From: Histidinibacterium aquaticum
GTDB taxonomy: Bacteria > Pseudomonadota > Alphaproteobacteria > Rhodobacterales > Rhodobacteraceae
DNA length: 64,000 nucleotides
Direction of reading: 5' to 3'
Assembly (NCBI RefSeq): GCF_008710275.1
Contig: NZ_VYQE01000005.1
Coordinates: 124,001 to 188,000, forward strand
The notes under the pieces were generated by a model. The model saw only the letters and a list, made by a program, of their open reading frames with translations, was not told the DNA's origin and did not search any database. Numbering within the stretch: the first letter of the stretch is position 1; each line of letters starts with the position of its first letter. The position numbers and the translations under genes were made by a program. This document shows, one piece after another, positions 52,768 through 63,040 of the stretch.

Positions 52768-53868
52768 TCAGCTCTCGGCGAGGGCCGCGACGATGGCGTC
52801 ACCCATTTCGGAGGTAGAGACCGGCTGCCGGCCCTCCTCGCCCAGGAGGTCGGCCGTGCGCAGGCCCTTGGCGAGGACGGCTTCCACCGCCTTCTCGAGC
52901 CGCGCGGCCTCGTCGCCGCGATCGAAGGAATAGCGCAGGGCCATCGCGAAGCTCAGGATGCAGGCGATCGGGTTGGCCTTGCCCTGTCCGGCAATATCCG
53001 GCGCCGAGCCGTGGACGGGCTCGTAAAGCGCCTTGGGCCGGCCGTTCGCCATGGGCGCGCCGAGGCTGGCGGAGGGCAGCATCCCGAGCGAGCCGGTGAG
53101 CATGGCGGCGAGGTCCGACAGCAGGTCGCCGAAGAGATTGTCGGTGACGATCACGTCGAACTGCTTGGGCCAGCGGGTGAGCTGCATCGCGCCCGCGTCC
53201 GCGTACATGTGCGACAGCTCGATGTCGGGATATTCCTCGTCGTGGACCTTCTGGACGACTTCACGCCAGAGGATGCCCGATTCCATGACGTTGGCCTTCT
53301 CCATCGAGCAGACTTTGTTGCCGCGGCGGCGGGCCAGCTCGAAGGCGGAGCGGGCAACGCGCGCGATCTCGCTCTCGGTGTAGCGCTGGGTGTTGATGCC
53401 GACGCGCTCGTTGCCCTCGGTGACGATGCCGCGGGGCTCGCCGAAGTAGACGCCGGAGGTCAGCTCCCGGACGATCATGATGTCGAGACCCGAGACGACC
53501 TCGGTCTTGAGCGAGGAGAAGTCCGCGAGGGCGTCGAAGCACTGGGCCGGGCGGAGGTTGGCGTAGAGGTCCATCTCCTTGCGCAGGCGCAGCAGGCCGC
53601 GCTCGGGCTTCACGGAGAAGTCGAGCGTGTCGTACTTCGGGCCGCCGACGGCCCCGAGGAGAACGGCGTCGGCCGCCTGAGCCTTTTCCATCGTGGCGTC
53701 GGTGAGGGGCGTGCCGTGTGCGTCGTAGGCCGCGCCGCCGACCAGATCCTCGTCGATGTCGAAGACGAGGCCCTGGCTGCCGAACCAGTCGGCTACCTTC
53801 CTGACCTCCGCCATGACTTCGGGGCCGATGCCGTCACCGGGAAGGATGAGAAGGGAAGGGTTCGCCAT
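52768..53868 (-). CDS. leuB: 3-isopropylmalate dehydrogenase
   Basis: A 366-residue cytoplasmic enzyme that oxidises and decarboxylates 3-isopropylmalate in leucine synthesis. [24 protein letters not shown], the [14 protein letters not shown] phosphate/substrate loop, [10 protein letters not shown] and the DAGAMQL Asp-containing segment identify LeuB. I chose ATG at 53868 (MANPSLL), dropping an unsupported 21-residue extension. leuC and leuD are on the same strand about 2.3 kb upstream, separated by two unknown genes. Confidence 0.96.
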   Translation of the reverse strand: MANPSLLILPGDGIGPEVMAEVRKVADWFGSQGLVFDIDEDLVGGAAYDAHGTPLTDATMEKAQAADAVLLGAVGGPKYDTLDFSVKPERGLLRLRKEMDLYANLRPAQCFDALADFSSLKTEVVSGLDIMIVRELTSGVYFGEPRGIVTEGNERVGINTQRYTESEIARVARSAFELARRRGNKVCSMEKANVMESGILWREVVQKVHDEEYPDIELSHMYADAGAMQLTRWPKQFDVIVTDNLFGDLLSDLAAMLTGSLGMLPSASLGAPMANGRPKALYEPVHGSAPDIAGQGKANPIACILSFAMALRYSFDRGDEAARLEKAVEAVLAKGLRTADLLGEEGRQPVSTSEMGDAIVAALAES

Positions 53869-53946
53869 TCTGCGCCTCACGCGATCTTGTCTGAGCGCTG
53901 TGGCGCTATCCCGGGGTGAACCGGGGGTCAAGGGAGAGGCCCCACC

Positions 53947-55122
53947 TCACCGTGAGACATCGACCCAAACGAGCCTGTGCGGGCCGGCGCGATTGCCGTC
54001 CCGGCCCAGGAGCGTCGCTCCGCTCGACCCGGCGGTGGGCCAGAAGACCCCCGAACGGAGAACGGTCCAGTCGGCGGAGGGAAGCACGTAGGACACCCGG
54101 AGGTTGCCCGGCACGGGGTCCTGCCAGTTGGCGGTGTCGTTGGGATCCCCGGCCGCCGCGGCGCCGGCGCTTTCGGGCCGGGGGTCCTGGATGTCGCCGC
54201 GGGCGAGGAAGGCCGCCATGGCGGCAGAGGACCCCTCTCCATCGCGTGGATCGAGGTTCGTGTTGCCCGTGAAGGCGTAGTGTCCTTCGGGGGCCTCTCC
54301 GATCCCGCCATCGAGCAGCGCCTCCCAGAGGCGGAGTTCGTCGCGGTTGCGCAACCCGTTGCGATCCTCCGGTCCGTCGAAGACGGGCGGCGTCGCGGAG
54401 GAGACCAGGAGCGATATACGTCCCCCCGGGGCGGCAATCGGAACGATCCAATGGCCGGTGGATGACAGCCGCTGAATCCCCTCTGCCTCGGCGGAGAAAA
54501 AGGGGTCACCGTCGAGCCGCGGCAAACGCGCCCCCGGCAGATCTCGCCAGAGCAGCGCCGAGAAGTCCTGCACGTTGTCCGTATCGACCGACCATCGCGA
54601 AAGGATCGCGAGGCCCCCGTCGCCGGCAAATCGCCCGTAGCCCTGGGCATCCCGCGCCTCGCCCGGCCGTCCGTTGCCATCGAGATCGAGCCCCGTCGCC
54701 AGGCCGGCATTCGGGCGGAGGGCGAAGTGGTGATCGAAGCCGCCCGCAAGCTCGCCAAAGGCGCGGAGCGCTGCGGCGTTCGCGTCGTAGTCGAAATCGG
54801 TCAGCACCAGGATGTCAGGCGCGATCTCTCGCACGACCTCTGACGCGGCTGCGCTCTGCTCGTCGCCCTCCAGGATGTCTCTGAGGAGCAGGCCCGGACC
54901 GTCACGCGACAGGGGCGCGGCATAGGTCGCAATCCGGATCGTCTCGGCGAAGAGGCCCGTGCCGAAGACGAGCCAAAGCAGGATGCAGACCGCGATCAGG
55001 CGGTAGCCATGCCCTCTTCCTTTGCGGCCGCGTAGGCGCGCAGGCGCTGGTTGCGGATCATCTGCGCGACGCGGTGGAGCGCGATCCCGCGCATGAAGAG
55101 GGATGCCGGCAGAAAGGCCCAT
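53947..55122 (-). CDS. Secreted endonuclease/exonuclease/phosphatase-like protein, start uncertain
   Basis: The product has an EEP-like domain: RIATYAA...GPGLLLRDI, ILVLTDFDYD, HFALRPNAGLATG, GGLAILSRW and TGNTNLDPRDGEG are in the order of this fold, acting on nucleic acid or lipid-phosphate. The real N-terminus is probably a signal peptide LIAVCILLWLVFGTGLFAET, whose first residue is coded by CTG at 54999 overlapping the previous stop; there is no ATG/GTG/TTG at that point. The ATG at 55122 would add 41 residues of unlikely sequence. Catalytic His near the C-terminus is not obvious. Confidence 0.65.
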   Translation of the reverse strand: MGLSAGIPLHARDRAPPRRADDPQPAPARLRGRKGRGHGYRLIAVCILLWLVFGTGLFAETIRIATYAAPLSRDGPGLLLRDILEGDEQSAAASEVVREIAPDILVLTDFDYDANAAALRAFGELAGGFDHHFALRPNAGLATGLDLDGNGRPGEARDAQGYGRFAGDGGLAILSRWSVDTDNVQDFSALLWRDLPGARLPRLDGDPFFSAEAEGIQRLSSTGHWIVPIAAPGGRISLLVSSATPPVFDGPEDRNGLRNRDELRLWEALLDGGIGEAPEGHYAFTGNTNLDPRDGEGSSAAMAAFLARGDIQDPRPESAGAAAAGDPNDTANWQDPVPGNLRVSYVLPSADWTVLRSGVFWPTAGSSGATLLGRDGNRAGPHRLVWVDVSR

Positions 55123-55829
55123 GCGGTGGTCGTCCAGATCAACGTATGGGGGTTGTCTAGCGAGATCGGGTTAAGAATTGCTGAAGTCACCTTCACGACC
55201 GCCGGGATGATGAAGGGCAGCAGGAAGCCCAGCACGAGGTTGACCTGGGCATCCCGCTGCAGACGGTCGACGACGTCGCCGCCGGCGGTCGGATCGAAGG
55301 TCGGCAGGTTGACCCAGACGTTGAAGCCGCCGTGGCGGGCGGGCCAGTGGGCGAGCCACATGACCAGCGCAAAAGCGACCAGCGACAGGATCGAGATGAG
55401 ATAGCTCAGCCCCGCCGCCGTCCGCAGGTCCTGCAGGAGCGCGTCGGGGCTGTCGGCCGGCATCATCAGCAGGACGAGCCGGACCGGCGAATAGGGGAAA
55501 TCGATCAGCTCGCCCACGCGGACGCCGACGACCGAGAAGAAATCGGTGATCGTCGTCGGCACGGCCTGCCCGCGGGCGATCACGGTAAGGAAGAACACGC
55601 AGGCGAAGAGCGCACAGAACCGGAGTCGGTTGAACGGCGGGGCGTCCCGGAACTCGACCAGGCTCGGGTAGTGGGAATTGTACTCGATGAGCGTGAAGAG
55701 AGCCGCGAGCAGCGCGACGAGGGCCACGATCTGAGCGGTCTCGGGATGCGTGCCCGGCAGCAGGACCGAGGGGGTCGCAATCAGCAAGACCACGAGCATC
55801 GCCCGCAGAAGAGCACCTGTCAGTCTCAT
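54996..55829 (-). CDS. Multi-pass membrane protein of unknown function
   Basis: A 277-residue protein with six or more hydrophobic helices (about 10-27, 33-47, 70-86, 140-160, 195-215, 231-245) and a basic, helical C-terminus. The N-terminal 40 residues and the segment NSHYPSLVEFRDAPPFNRLRF may face the periplasm. I recognise no family. It ends four bases inside the start of the EEP gene, so the two are probably a unit between leuD and leuB. Confidence 0.65.
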   Translation of the reverse strand: MRLTGALLRAMLVVLLIATPSVLLPGTHPETAQIVALVALLAALFTLIEYNSHYPSLVEFRDAPPFNRLRFCALFACVFFLTVIARGQAVPTTITDFFSVVGVRVGELIDFPYSPVRLVLLMMPADSPDALLQDLRTAAGLSYLISILSLVAFALVMWLAHWPARHGGFNVWVNLPTFDPTAGGDVVDRLQRDAQVNLVLGFLLPFIIPAVVKVTSAILNPISLDNPHTLIWTTTAWAFLPASLFMRGIALHRVAQMIRNQRLRAYAAAKEEGMATA

Positions 55830-56161
55830 CGCTCGTTGTCCTCAATCCGGCCGCCCCGGATTCGATGCCCGGCGCTTGTTCCAGCTTGATGTCGCGCGGC
55901 TTTCGCCGGCTGCCTCAATATCGCCATAGTTTTGTCCGCTTCCCCACGGCCATCAAGCCGCGGGGGTAAAAGGCATTTCGAACGGGGCGGTTTTGGGGCA
56001 GGACTGGTGCGGAACTGCAACCATTCGCGATAGACTGCCGGGCCGTTCAGAGCGGGTCACAGGATGTCGAGGCGACGCCTCTCCAGGCCCTAAATGTAGG
56101 TGTTCTCGGCAGCGATCGCGGTCGTCGGGCGACCGCTACCGAGATGGTGATCATTCCGGGC
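55830..56161. other. 332-base non-coding gap after leuD with a long hairpin
   Basis: No gene is visible. The left part must contain the promoter of the membrane protein gene. At 56104-56144 there is a hairpin with inner stem GCGGTCG / CGACCGC (5-base loop) and outer stem TCTCGG / CCGAGA, 18 bases after the leuD stop. It lacks a T-run but may end the leuCD transcript. Confidence 0.5.
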
Positions 56162-56767
56162 TCAGACCCAGGGACGGGCCTGACCGGCCTGCGCCTCGAA
56201 GCTGTCGATGGCCGAGACCTTCTCCAGCGTCAGGGCGATGTCGTCGAGCCCGTTTAGCAGGCAGTGCTTGCGGAAGCTGTCGATCTCGAAGTGGAAGACC
56301 TCCCCGTCGGAAGAGGTGATCGTCTGGGCCTCGAGGTCGACGGTCATCCGGGCGTTCTGCCCCTTCTCGGCGTCCTTCATCAGCACGTCCACCTGGTCCT
56401 GCGGCAGCACGATCGGCAGGATGCCGTTCTTGAAGCAGTTGTTGTGGAAGATGTCGGCGTAGCTCGGCGCGACGATGGTGCGGATCCCGAAGTCCTTGAT
56501 CGCCCAGGGCGCATGCTCACGCGAGGAGCCGCAGCCGAAGTTCTCGCCTGAGATCAGGATCTCGGCGTCACGATAGGCCGGCTGGTTCAGCACGAAATCG
56601 GGAATCTCGTTACCGTTGTCGTCGTAGCGCATCTCGTCGAAGAGGTTCACGCCCAGTCCCGTCCGCTTGATCGTCTTCAGGAACTGCTTGGGGATGATCA
56701 TGTCGGTGTCGACATTGATGATCGGCAGCGGGGCGGCGATGCCGGTGAAAGTCTCGAACTTGTCCAT
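56162..56767 (-). CDS. leuD: 3-isopropylmalate dehydratase small subunit
   Basis: A 201-residue swivel-domain subunit of isopropylmalate isomerase. Conserved [40 protein letters not shown] and [13 protein letters not shown] define LeuD. It pairs with LeuC to move the hydroxyl from 2- to 3-isopropylmalate. It starts 11 bases after leuC. Confidence 0.97.
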   Translation of the reverse strand: MDKFETFTGIAAPLPIINVDTDMIIPKQFLKTIKRTGLGVNLFDEMRYDDNGNEIPDFVLNQPAYRDAEILISGENFGCGSSREHAPWAIKDFGIRTIVAPSYADIFHNNCFKNGILPIVLPQDQVDVLMKDAEKGQNARMTVDLEAQTITSSDGEVFHFEIDSFRKHCLLNGLDDIALTLEKVSAIDSFEAQAGQARPWV

Positions 56768-56778
56768 CGGGCCGCTCC

Positions 56779-58203
<1,425 letters not shown>

Positions 58204-58267
58204 GGGTCCTCTCCCTTGGGCGTAGAATGAAACGGCGGATCGGGCGCGCGGGCGCCTCCCGGACCGG

Positions 58268-58354
58268 TCAGGGACGGCCGAGGATCGAGAGCGTCGCGCC
58301 ATAGAACCGCCAGGGCAGGCGGGCGCGGTCGTCCATATCGAAGATGCGTTTCAT
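58268..58354 (-). CDS. Possible small protein upstream of leuC
   Basis: A 28-codon open frame, starting [13 protein letters not shown] and ending SILGRP, lies 65 bases before leuC on the same strand. Composition is coding-like but there is no strong ribosome site, and it has only three Leu codons, so it does not look like a leucine attenuator peptide. It may be a small protein or chance. The remainder of the 300-base gap shows only promoter space. Confidence 0.3.
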   Translation of the reverse strand: MKRIFDMDDRARLPWRFYGATLSILGRP

Positions 58355-58503
58355 GGCAGAGGCTCATACACGCGCGCCGGGCGCCCCGCAACAGCCTCGC
58401 GCATGTGTGTCGGCCGCCCATGGCGCGCACCGCTCCGGTCACGAAGTCCGGACTGCCGCGCTGGTGTCTTGCCGTTGCCGGACCGCCGCGCGACAGTCTG
58501 CCG

Positions 58504-59853
58504 ATGGACCCGGAAACGACGGACTTCAACGCGGCCCTCGCGCGCATCATGGAGATCGGACAGGGGCTGTTCGATCAGGGCGGCGTCTTCCTCAATTCCC
58601 TGATGCGACCCTGGAATGCCTACCAGGTCGTCATAGCGCTGACGCTCTTCCTCGTCGCGCATGTCCTGAATGCGATCGTCGCTCCGCGCCTGTACGAATG
58701 GATGCGCACCCGCGAGGGCTGGGCAAAGTGGCGCTTGCGGCTGCTGGTCCTCGTCCACCGCAGGCTGCGGATGATCTTCTTCGTGGGCCTGATCTGGCTG
58801 ACGGTCTGGATCATGCGCGAGGTCACCTGGCCGTCGCGGTCCTACCTCCTGACCATCACCGCCAACCTCTCGCTCGCCTGGCTGATCATCGCCCTGACGA
58901 CGCGGATGATCTCGAATCCCCTCCTGAGGACGATCGTCCGCTACGGCGCCTGGGCCTGGATCACCTTGCAGATTCTCGGCCTGACCGACGAGGTGGGCCG
59001 GCTCCTCGACAGCATCGCGCTGGAGTTCGGCGAGACCCGCTTCTCCGTTCTGCTGCTGCTGCAGGCGGTGCTGGTCGTGGGACTCCTGCTCTTCGCCGCG
59101 CGGTTCCTCTCGGCGCAGACCTCCGTCCGGATCCAGTCGAACGAGGAGCTGTCGCCCTCGCTCCGGGTGCTCACGGTCAAGCTGGTGCAGGTCCTGCTCT
59201 ACGGCGCGGCCTTCTTCATCGGGCTGCGCGCCGCCGGGGTCGACCTGACGGGGCTGGCGGTGCTGTCAGGCGCGATCGGCGTGGGCCTGGGCTTCGGCCT
59301 GCAGAAGGTCGTGTCGAACCTCGTTTCGGGGATCATCCTGCTTCTCGACAAGTCGGTGAAGCCGGGAGACGTGATCTCGCTGGGCGAGACCTTCGGCTGG
59401 ATCAACGCCATGGGCGCCCGCTATGTCTCGATCACCACGCGGGACGGCAAGGAGTACCTGATCCCCAACGAGGACCTCATCACCGGGCAGGTGGTGAACT
59501 GGTCGCACTCCAACGATTTCGTCCGCCTCGACATCTACTTCGGCACCGCCTACGGCGACGATCCCCACCTCGTCCGGCGCATCGCCATCGAGGCGGCAAA
59601 GAGCGCGAACCGCGTCCTGAGCACGCGGCCGCCGGTCTGCCATATCGTCGGCTTCGGCGACAGCTCGGTGGACTACATCCTGCGGTTCTGGATCTCCGAC
59701 CCGACGGGAGGCCTCACCAACATCCGGGGCGACGTCTACCTCGCCCTCTGGGATGCCTTCCAGGAGAACGGCATTTCCATCCCCTTCCCGCAGCGCGAGG
59801 TGAAGATGCTCTCCGGATCGGAGCTCTCGGTCGGGGAGGGACGCCGAGACTGA
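58504..59853 (+). CDS. MscS family mechanosensitive ion channel
   Basis: A 449-residue inner-membrane channel. Several N-terminal helices (about 40-160) are followed by the MscS pore: GLAVLSGAIGVGLGFGLQ (about 265) with the Gly-rich TM3, then VSNLVSGIILLLDKSVKPGDVI, and the beta domain GWINAMGARYVSITTRDGKEYLIPNEDLI, then the C-terminal vestibule. It opens at low osmolarity to save the cell from lysis. ATG at 58504 is favoured; the upstream frame has no supported start. Confidence 0.93.
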   Translation: MDPETTDFNAALARIMEIGQGLFDQGGVFLNSLMRPWNAYQVVIALTLFLVAHVLNAIVAPRLYEWMRTREGWAKWRLRLLVLVHRRLRMIFFVGLIWLTVWIMREVTWPSRSYLLTITANLSLAWLIIALTTRMISNPLLRTIVRYGAWAWITLQILGLTDEVGRLLDSIALEFGETRFSVLLLLQAVLVVGLLLFAARFLSAQTSVRIQSNEELSPSLRVLTVKLVQVLLYGAAFFIGLRAAGVDLTGLAVLSGAIGVGLGFGLQKVVSNLVSGIILLLDKSVKPGDVISLGETFGWINAMGARYVSITTRDGKEYLIPNEDLITGQVVNWSHSNDFVRLDIYFGTAYGDDPHLVRRIAIEAAKSANRVLSTRPPVCHIVGFGDSSVDYILRFWISDPTGGLTNIRGDVYLALWDAFQENGISIPFPQREVKMLSGSELSVGEGRRD

Positions 59854-60003
59854 CCCGTTGTGTTGGCTTTTATTGAAATGTCACCGGCCGATTGTTACCT
59901 TTGAGCCAGCCCGGCGCCGGGGTGGTTCAGGCGCATCAGACCGGAGGACCAGGACCTGTCTTTCCCTTCATTGGCGGCCGCGCCCGCTTCTGAACGCGCC
60001 GGC

Positions 60004-60366
60004 ATGGCTGCCGCGCACACCCAGGCGACGAGCGACACGATCCTCGCCGCGATCCTCAAATCCCTCGATGACGACAAGGCCGAAGACATCGTGCAGATCG
60101 ATCTGCGCGGGCGCTCGGAAATGGGCGACTGGATGGTCATCGCATCGGGCCGCTCGTCGCGCCAGGTCGCGGCGATTTCGGAGAAGCTCACCGACCGGCT
60201 CAAGCAGGAGCTGGGCGTGATCTGCAAGACCGAGGGCAAGGAGAGCGGCGACTGGGTTCTGATCGACTCGGGCGACGTGATCGTTCACGTCTTCCGTCCC
60301 GAAGTGCGCGAGTTCTACCAGCTTGAGAAGATGTGGCAGCCCGCCGGGCAGGCCGCCGGCCGCTAG
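60004..60366 (+). CDS. rsfS: Ribosome silencing factor RsfS
   Basis: A 120-residue protein of the RsfS/Iojap family that binds uL14 and blocks subunit joining in starvation. Conserved: KAEDIVQIDLRGRSEMGDWMVIASG (the D-[IL]-x2-D and MVIASGRSSRQVAA segments), CKTEGKESGDWVLIDSGDVIVHVF and REFYQLEKMW. Two starts are possible: ATG at 60004, used here, or TTG at 59971; neither has a strong ribosome site. The pair rsfS-rlmH is conserved in most bacteria. Confidence 0.93.
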   Translation: MAAAHTQATSDTILAAILKSLDDDKAEDIVQIDLRGRSEMGDWMVIASGRSSRQVAAISEKLTDRLKQELGVICKTEGKESGDWVLIDSGDVIVHVFRPEVREFYQLEKMWQPAGQAAGR

Positions 60367-60369
60367 GGC

Positions 60370-60840
60370 TTGCGCGTCTCGATCTGTGCCGTCGGCCGGA
60401 TGAAGGCCGGGGCGGAGCGTGATCTCATCGACGACTACCTGACCCGGTTCGACCGGACCGGGCGGAGCCTCGGGCTCGGACCTGCCTCCGTCGTGGAGGT
60501 GGACGACCGCAAGGGCGGCGGGATGGCCGGGGAGGCGGTTCTGCTGGAGAAGGCGGTGCCCGAGGGCACCGCGCTCTGCTGTCTCGACGAGCGGGGGAAG
60601 GTGATGACCTCGCCGGAGTTCGCCGAGCTGCTGGGGGGCTGGCGAGATGCCGGGCGCTCCGGGGCAGCTTTCGTGATCGGCGGGGCGGACGGGATCGCGC
60701 CTGAACTCAGGGAACGGGCGGAGGTCCGGCTCTCCTTCGGAAAGATGGTCTGGCCCCATATGCTGGCGCGGGTGATGCTGGCCGAGCAGCTCTACCGGGC
60801 GGCCTCGATCCTCGCGGGGAGCCCGTATCACCGGGTCTGA
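60370..60840 (+). CDS. rlmH: 23S rRNA (pseudouridine1915-N3)-methyltransferase
   Basis: A 156-residue SPOUT methyltransferase. FVIGGADGIAPELR and the C-terminal knot (LARVMLAEQLYRAASILAGSPYHR) are RlmH signatures; it methylates pseudouridine 1915 in helix 69 of 23S rRNA as a dimer. Start is TTG at 60370, three bases after rsfS, giving MRVSICAVGR; no other start fits the family's N-terminus. Confidence 0.95.
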   Translation: MRVSICAVGRMKAGAERDLIDDYLTRFDRTGRSLGLGPASVVEVDDRKGGGMAGEAVLLEKAVPEGTALCCLDERGKVMTSPEFAELLGGWRDAGRSGAAFVIGGADGIAPELRERAEVRLSFGKMVWPHMLARVMLAEQLYRAASILAGSPYHRV

Positions 60841-60845
60841 GCGGA

Positions 60846-60920
60846 GGTGTCCAAGTTTGGACACCTGGCTTAGCCTCTGATTTCAAAAGATATTCATGGT
60901 TAACGGCGATTCCGTTAACC
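60846..60920. repeat. Copy 2 of the 69-base element with two palindromes
   Basis: This copy opens with a perfect inverted repeat GGTGTCCAA-GT-TTGGACACC (60846-60865) and closes with GGTTAACGG-CGATT-CCGTTAACC (60898-60920). Positions 60851-60919 align without gaps to 6979-7047 (49 of 69 identical). It overlaps the last 12 codons, including the stop, of the kinase gene on the minus strand. Confidence 0.65.
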
Positions 60921-61683
60921 TTTTGATGCGCTCGGTCAGAGGGTCGGGCGCACCGTGCTGCCAGAGCATCGAGACCGCCGCCTTGACGCGGATCCAGCCG
61001 CGCAGGCGGTCGGGATCGAGACCGGCCCCGGAGGAGACGCGGGCGAGGCGCTCGACGAAGACCTGCGGCCGGATGGCGAGGCCGTGTGCGGGGTCGATCG
61101 CGTCCGGATTGAAGAAGAGCCGGGCGAAGTCGAAGGTCCGGTCGCCGTGAAGGCCCTTGGGGTCGATGACCCGCCATCTCCCGCCGAAATCCAGGATATT
61201 GCCGTGATGCAGGTCGCCGTGCAGCGGTAGGGGGGCCGTCGTGCTCTCCAGCAGATCGCGGGCCAGGGCGGCCTCGCCGGGGAAGCGCGCGGCGCCCCGG
61301 GGCGAGAGCAGGGCGGCGAGATAATCCGAGAGCGGTTCGGTCTCCGGTGGATGCGCACGCGCTTGGTGCAGTCGGGAGGCGACCTCGAGGATGACCTCGG
61401 TCGCGGCGGCGTCGTCGGTCAGGGCGAGGGTGACGAGGTCCGGTCCCGTGGCGCGCTCGAGCAGGAGGGCCGGGCCCTCGAACTCCAGGACTTCCGCCGC
61501 CGTACCGGAGCCGAGCCACCGGAGCAGCGCGGCGCCGCGGCGCTCTTCCTCCGAACGGGCAAGCTTGAGCATGGCGGGCCGGTCCCCGGCGCGGACCGGG
61601 AGCAGGTCGGAGGAGGGCGTGCGGATCGGCGCCCCGTCGGGGGCGAGGGTCCAGCGCTCGAGCCAGGGCGCGAAGGGGGACAT
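60883..61683 (-). CDS. Aminoglycoside phosphotransferase-family kinase (APH(6)-like)
   Basis: A 266-residue kinase-like protein. LPLHGDLHHGNILDF is the catalytic loop with the Asp, and VIDPKGLHGD is the metal-binding Asp motif; LLLERATGPDL fits the hinge. It resembles the APH(6)/hydroxyurea phosphotransferase family that inactivates streptomycin, but chromosomal members often phosphorylate other small molecules. ATG at 61683; an alternative at 61734 adds 17 residues. The final 12 codons lie in the repeat element. Confidence 0.82.
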   Translation of the reverse strand: MSPFAPWLERWTLAPDGAPIRTPSSDLLPVRAGDRPAMLKLARSEEERRGAALLRWLGSGTAAEVLEFEGPALLLERATGPDLVTLALTDDAAATEVILEVASRLHQARAHPPETEPLSDYLAALLSPRGAARFPGEAALARDLLESTTAPLPLHGDLHHGNILDFGGRWRVIDPKGLHGDRTFDFARLFFNPDAIDPAHGLAIRPQVFVERLARVSSGAGLDPDRLRGWIRVKAAVSMLWQHGAPDPLTERIKRLTESPLTMNIF

Positions 61684-61792
61684 GGGCGGAGTTCCGGGGA
61701 TCGGGTGCGTTTGAAAACGCACCCTACGGATCATCCTTGGTGATGGGAGGGGTCAATATCTCGCGATTGACCTGCGCGCGGGACCGGGGAAG

Positions 61793-63040
61793 ATGCGCCT
61801 GATGAAGAGCCAGGCCCCCCTGATAACCCCGGTGCTGATCGCCGGGTGCATGATCGTCATGATCGGCTTCTCGATCCGGGCGGCCTTCGGCGTGTTCCAG
61901 ATCCCCATCGCCGAGGAATTCGGCTGGGCGCGGGCCGAGTTCAGCCTCGCCATCGCGATCCAGAACCTGGCCTGGGGCATCGGCCAACCGATCTTCGGCG
62001 CCATCGCCGAGAGGATCGGCGACCGGAAGGCGATCGTGATCGGCGCGCTCTGCTACGCGGCGGGACTGATGCTCTCGGCGATGTCGACGACGCCACTCGC
62101 GCACCAGGTCTGGGAGATCTTCGTGGGCTTCGGCATCGCGGGCACCGGCTTCGGCGTGATACTCGCGGTAGTGGGACGCGCGGCCTCGGACGAGAACCGC
62201 TCCATGGCGCTGGCCATCGCGACGGCCTCGGGCTCGGCGGGACAGGTCGTGGGGCCGCCGGTGGCCGAGTGGCTGCTGGGGATGATGGGCTGGTCCTCGG
62301 TCTTCATGGTCTTCGCAGGAATCGTGCTCGCTTCCCTGCTCTTCCTGCCGATGATGCGGGCGCCCGCGGCGTCGACGACCGAGTTGCAGGAGAGCATGGG
62401 CACGGTGCTGCTGCGCGCCTTCCGTGATCCCTCCTACACGCTGATCTTCCTCGGGTTCTTCTCCTGCGGCTATCAACTGGCCTTCGTCACCGCGCATTTC
62501 CCCGCCTTCGTGGCCGAGGCCTGCGGCAACATCGCCTCGGGGTCGCTGCTGCACGCTCTGGGGGTCACGACGACGAGCGCGCTGGGCGCGGTGGCGATCT
62601 CGGTCATCGGGTTCTTCAACATCATGGGCACGCTCGCTGCCGGATGGGCGGGCAAGCGGTATTCGAAGAAGTACCTTCTCGCAGGAATCTATACCGCGCG
62701 GACGATGGTCGCCGCGGCCTTCATCCTGGTGCCGATGACGCCGGCGACGGTGCTTCTGTTCTCGGTCAGCATGGGGTCGCTCTGGCTCGCCACGGTACCG
62801 CTGACCTCGGGTCTCGTCGCGCACCTCTACGGGCTGCGCTACATGGGGACGCTCTACGGCATTGTCTTCTTCTCGCACCAGCTGGGGTCTTTCCTGGGGG
62901 TCTGGCTGGGCGGGCGCATGTACGACCTGACCGGCGGCTACGAGGCGGTCTGGTGGGTCGGCGTGGGGGTCGGTGCGCTCTCGGCGGTGCTGCATCTGCC
63001 GATCAAGGAACGGCGGACGCCGCTGGCGGCGGCGGCCTAG
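61793..63040 (+). CDS. MFS transporter, monocarboxylate-type
   Basis: A 415-residue inner-membrane protein with twelve predicted helices. The segment GFSIRAAFGVFQIPIAEEFGWARAEFSLAIAIQNLAWGI near the start, GAIAERIGDRKAIVIG after helix 2 and GWAGKRYSKKYLLAG after helix 8 fit the OFA/monocarboxylate porter-like MFS branch. The substrate is unknown. ATG at 61793 or 61802. The stop overlaps that of the AEC gene in a shared CTAG. Confidence 0.87.
   Translation: MRLMKSQAPLITPVLIAGCMIVMIGFSIRAAFGVFQIPIAEEFGWARAEFSLAIAIQNLAWGIGQPIFGAIAERIGDRKAIVIGALCYAAGLMLSAMSTTPLAHQVWEIFVGFGIAGTGFGVILAVVGRAASDENRSMALAIATASGSAGQVVGPPVAEWLLGMMGWSSVFMVFAGIVLASLLFLPMMRAPAASTTELQESMGTVLLRAFRDPSYTLIFLGFFSCGYQLAFVTAHFPAFVAEACGNIASGSLLHALGVTTTSALGAVAISVIGFFNIMGTLAAGWAGKRYSKKYLLAGIYTARTMVAAAFILVPMTPATVLLFSVSMGSLWLATVPLTSGLVAHLYGLRYMGTLYGIVFFSHQLGSFLGVWLGGRMYDLTGGYEAVWWVGVGVGALSAVLHLPIKERRTPLAAAA

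Noticed and set aside
58268..58354. Leucine attenuator peptide
   Set aside because: Only three Leu codons, not adjacent, and no alternative terminator hairpin before leuC.
60883..61683. Transferred streptomycin resistance gene
   Set aside because: The APH(6)-like kinase has the same GC as the neighbours and no integrase, IS or resistance partner; chromosomal kinases of this family often have other substrates.
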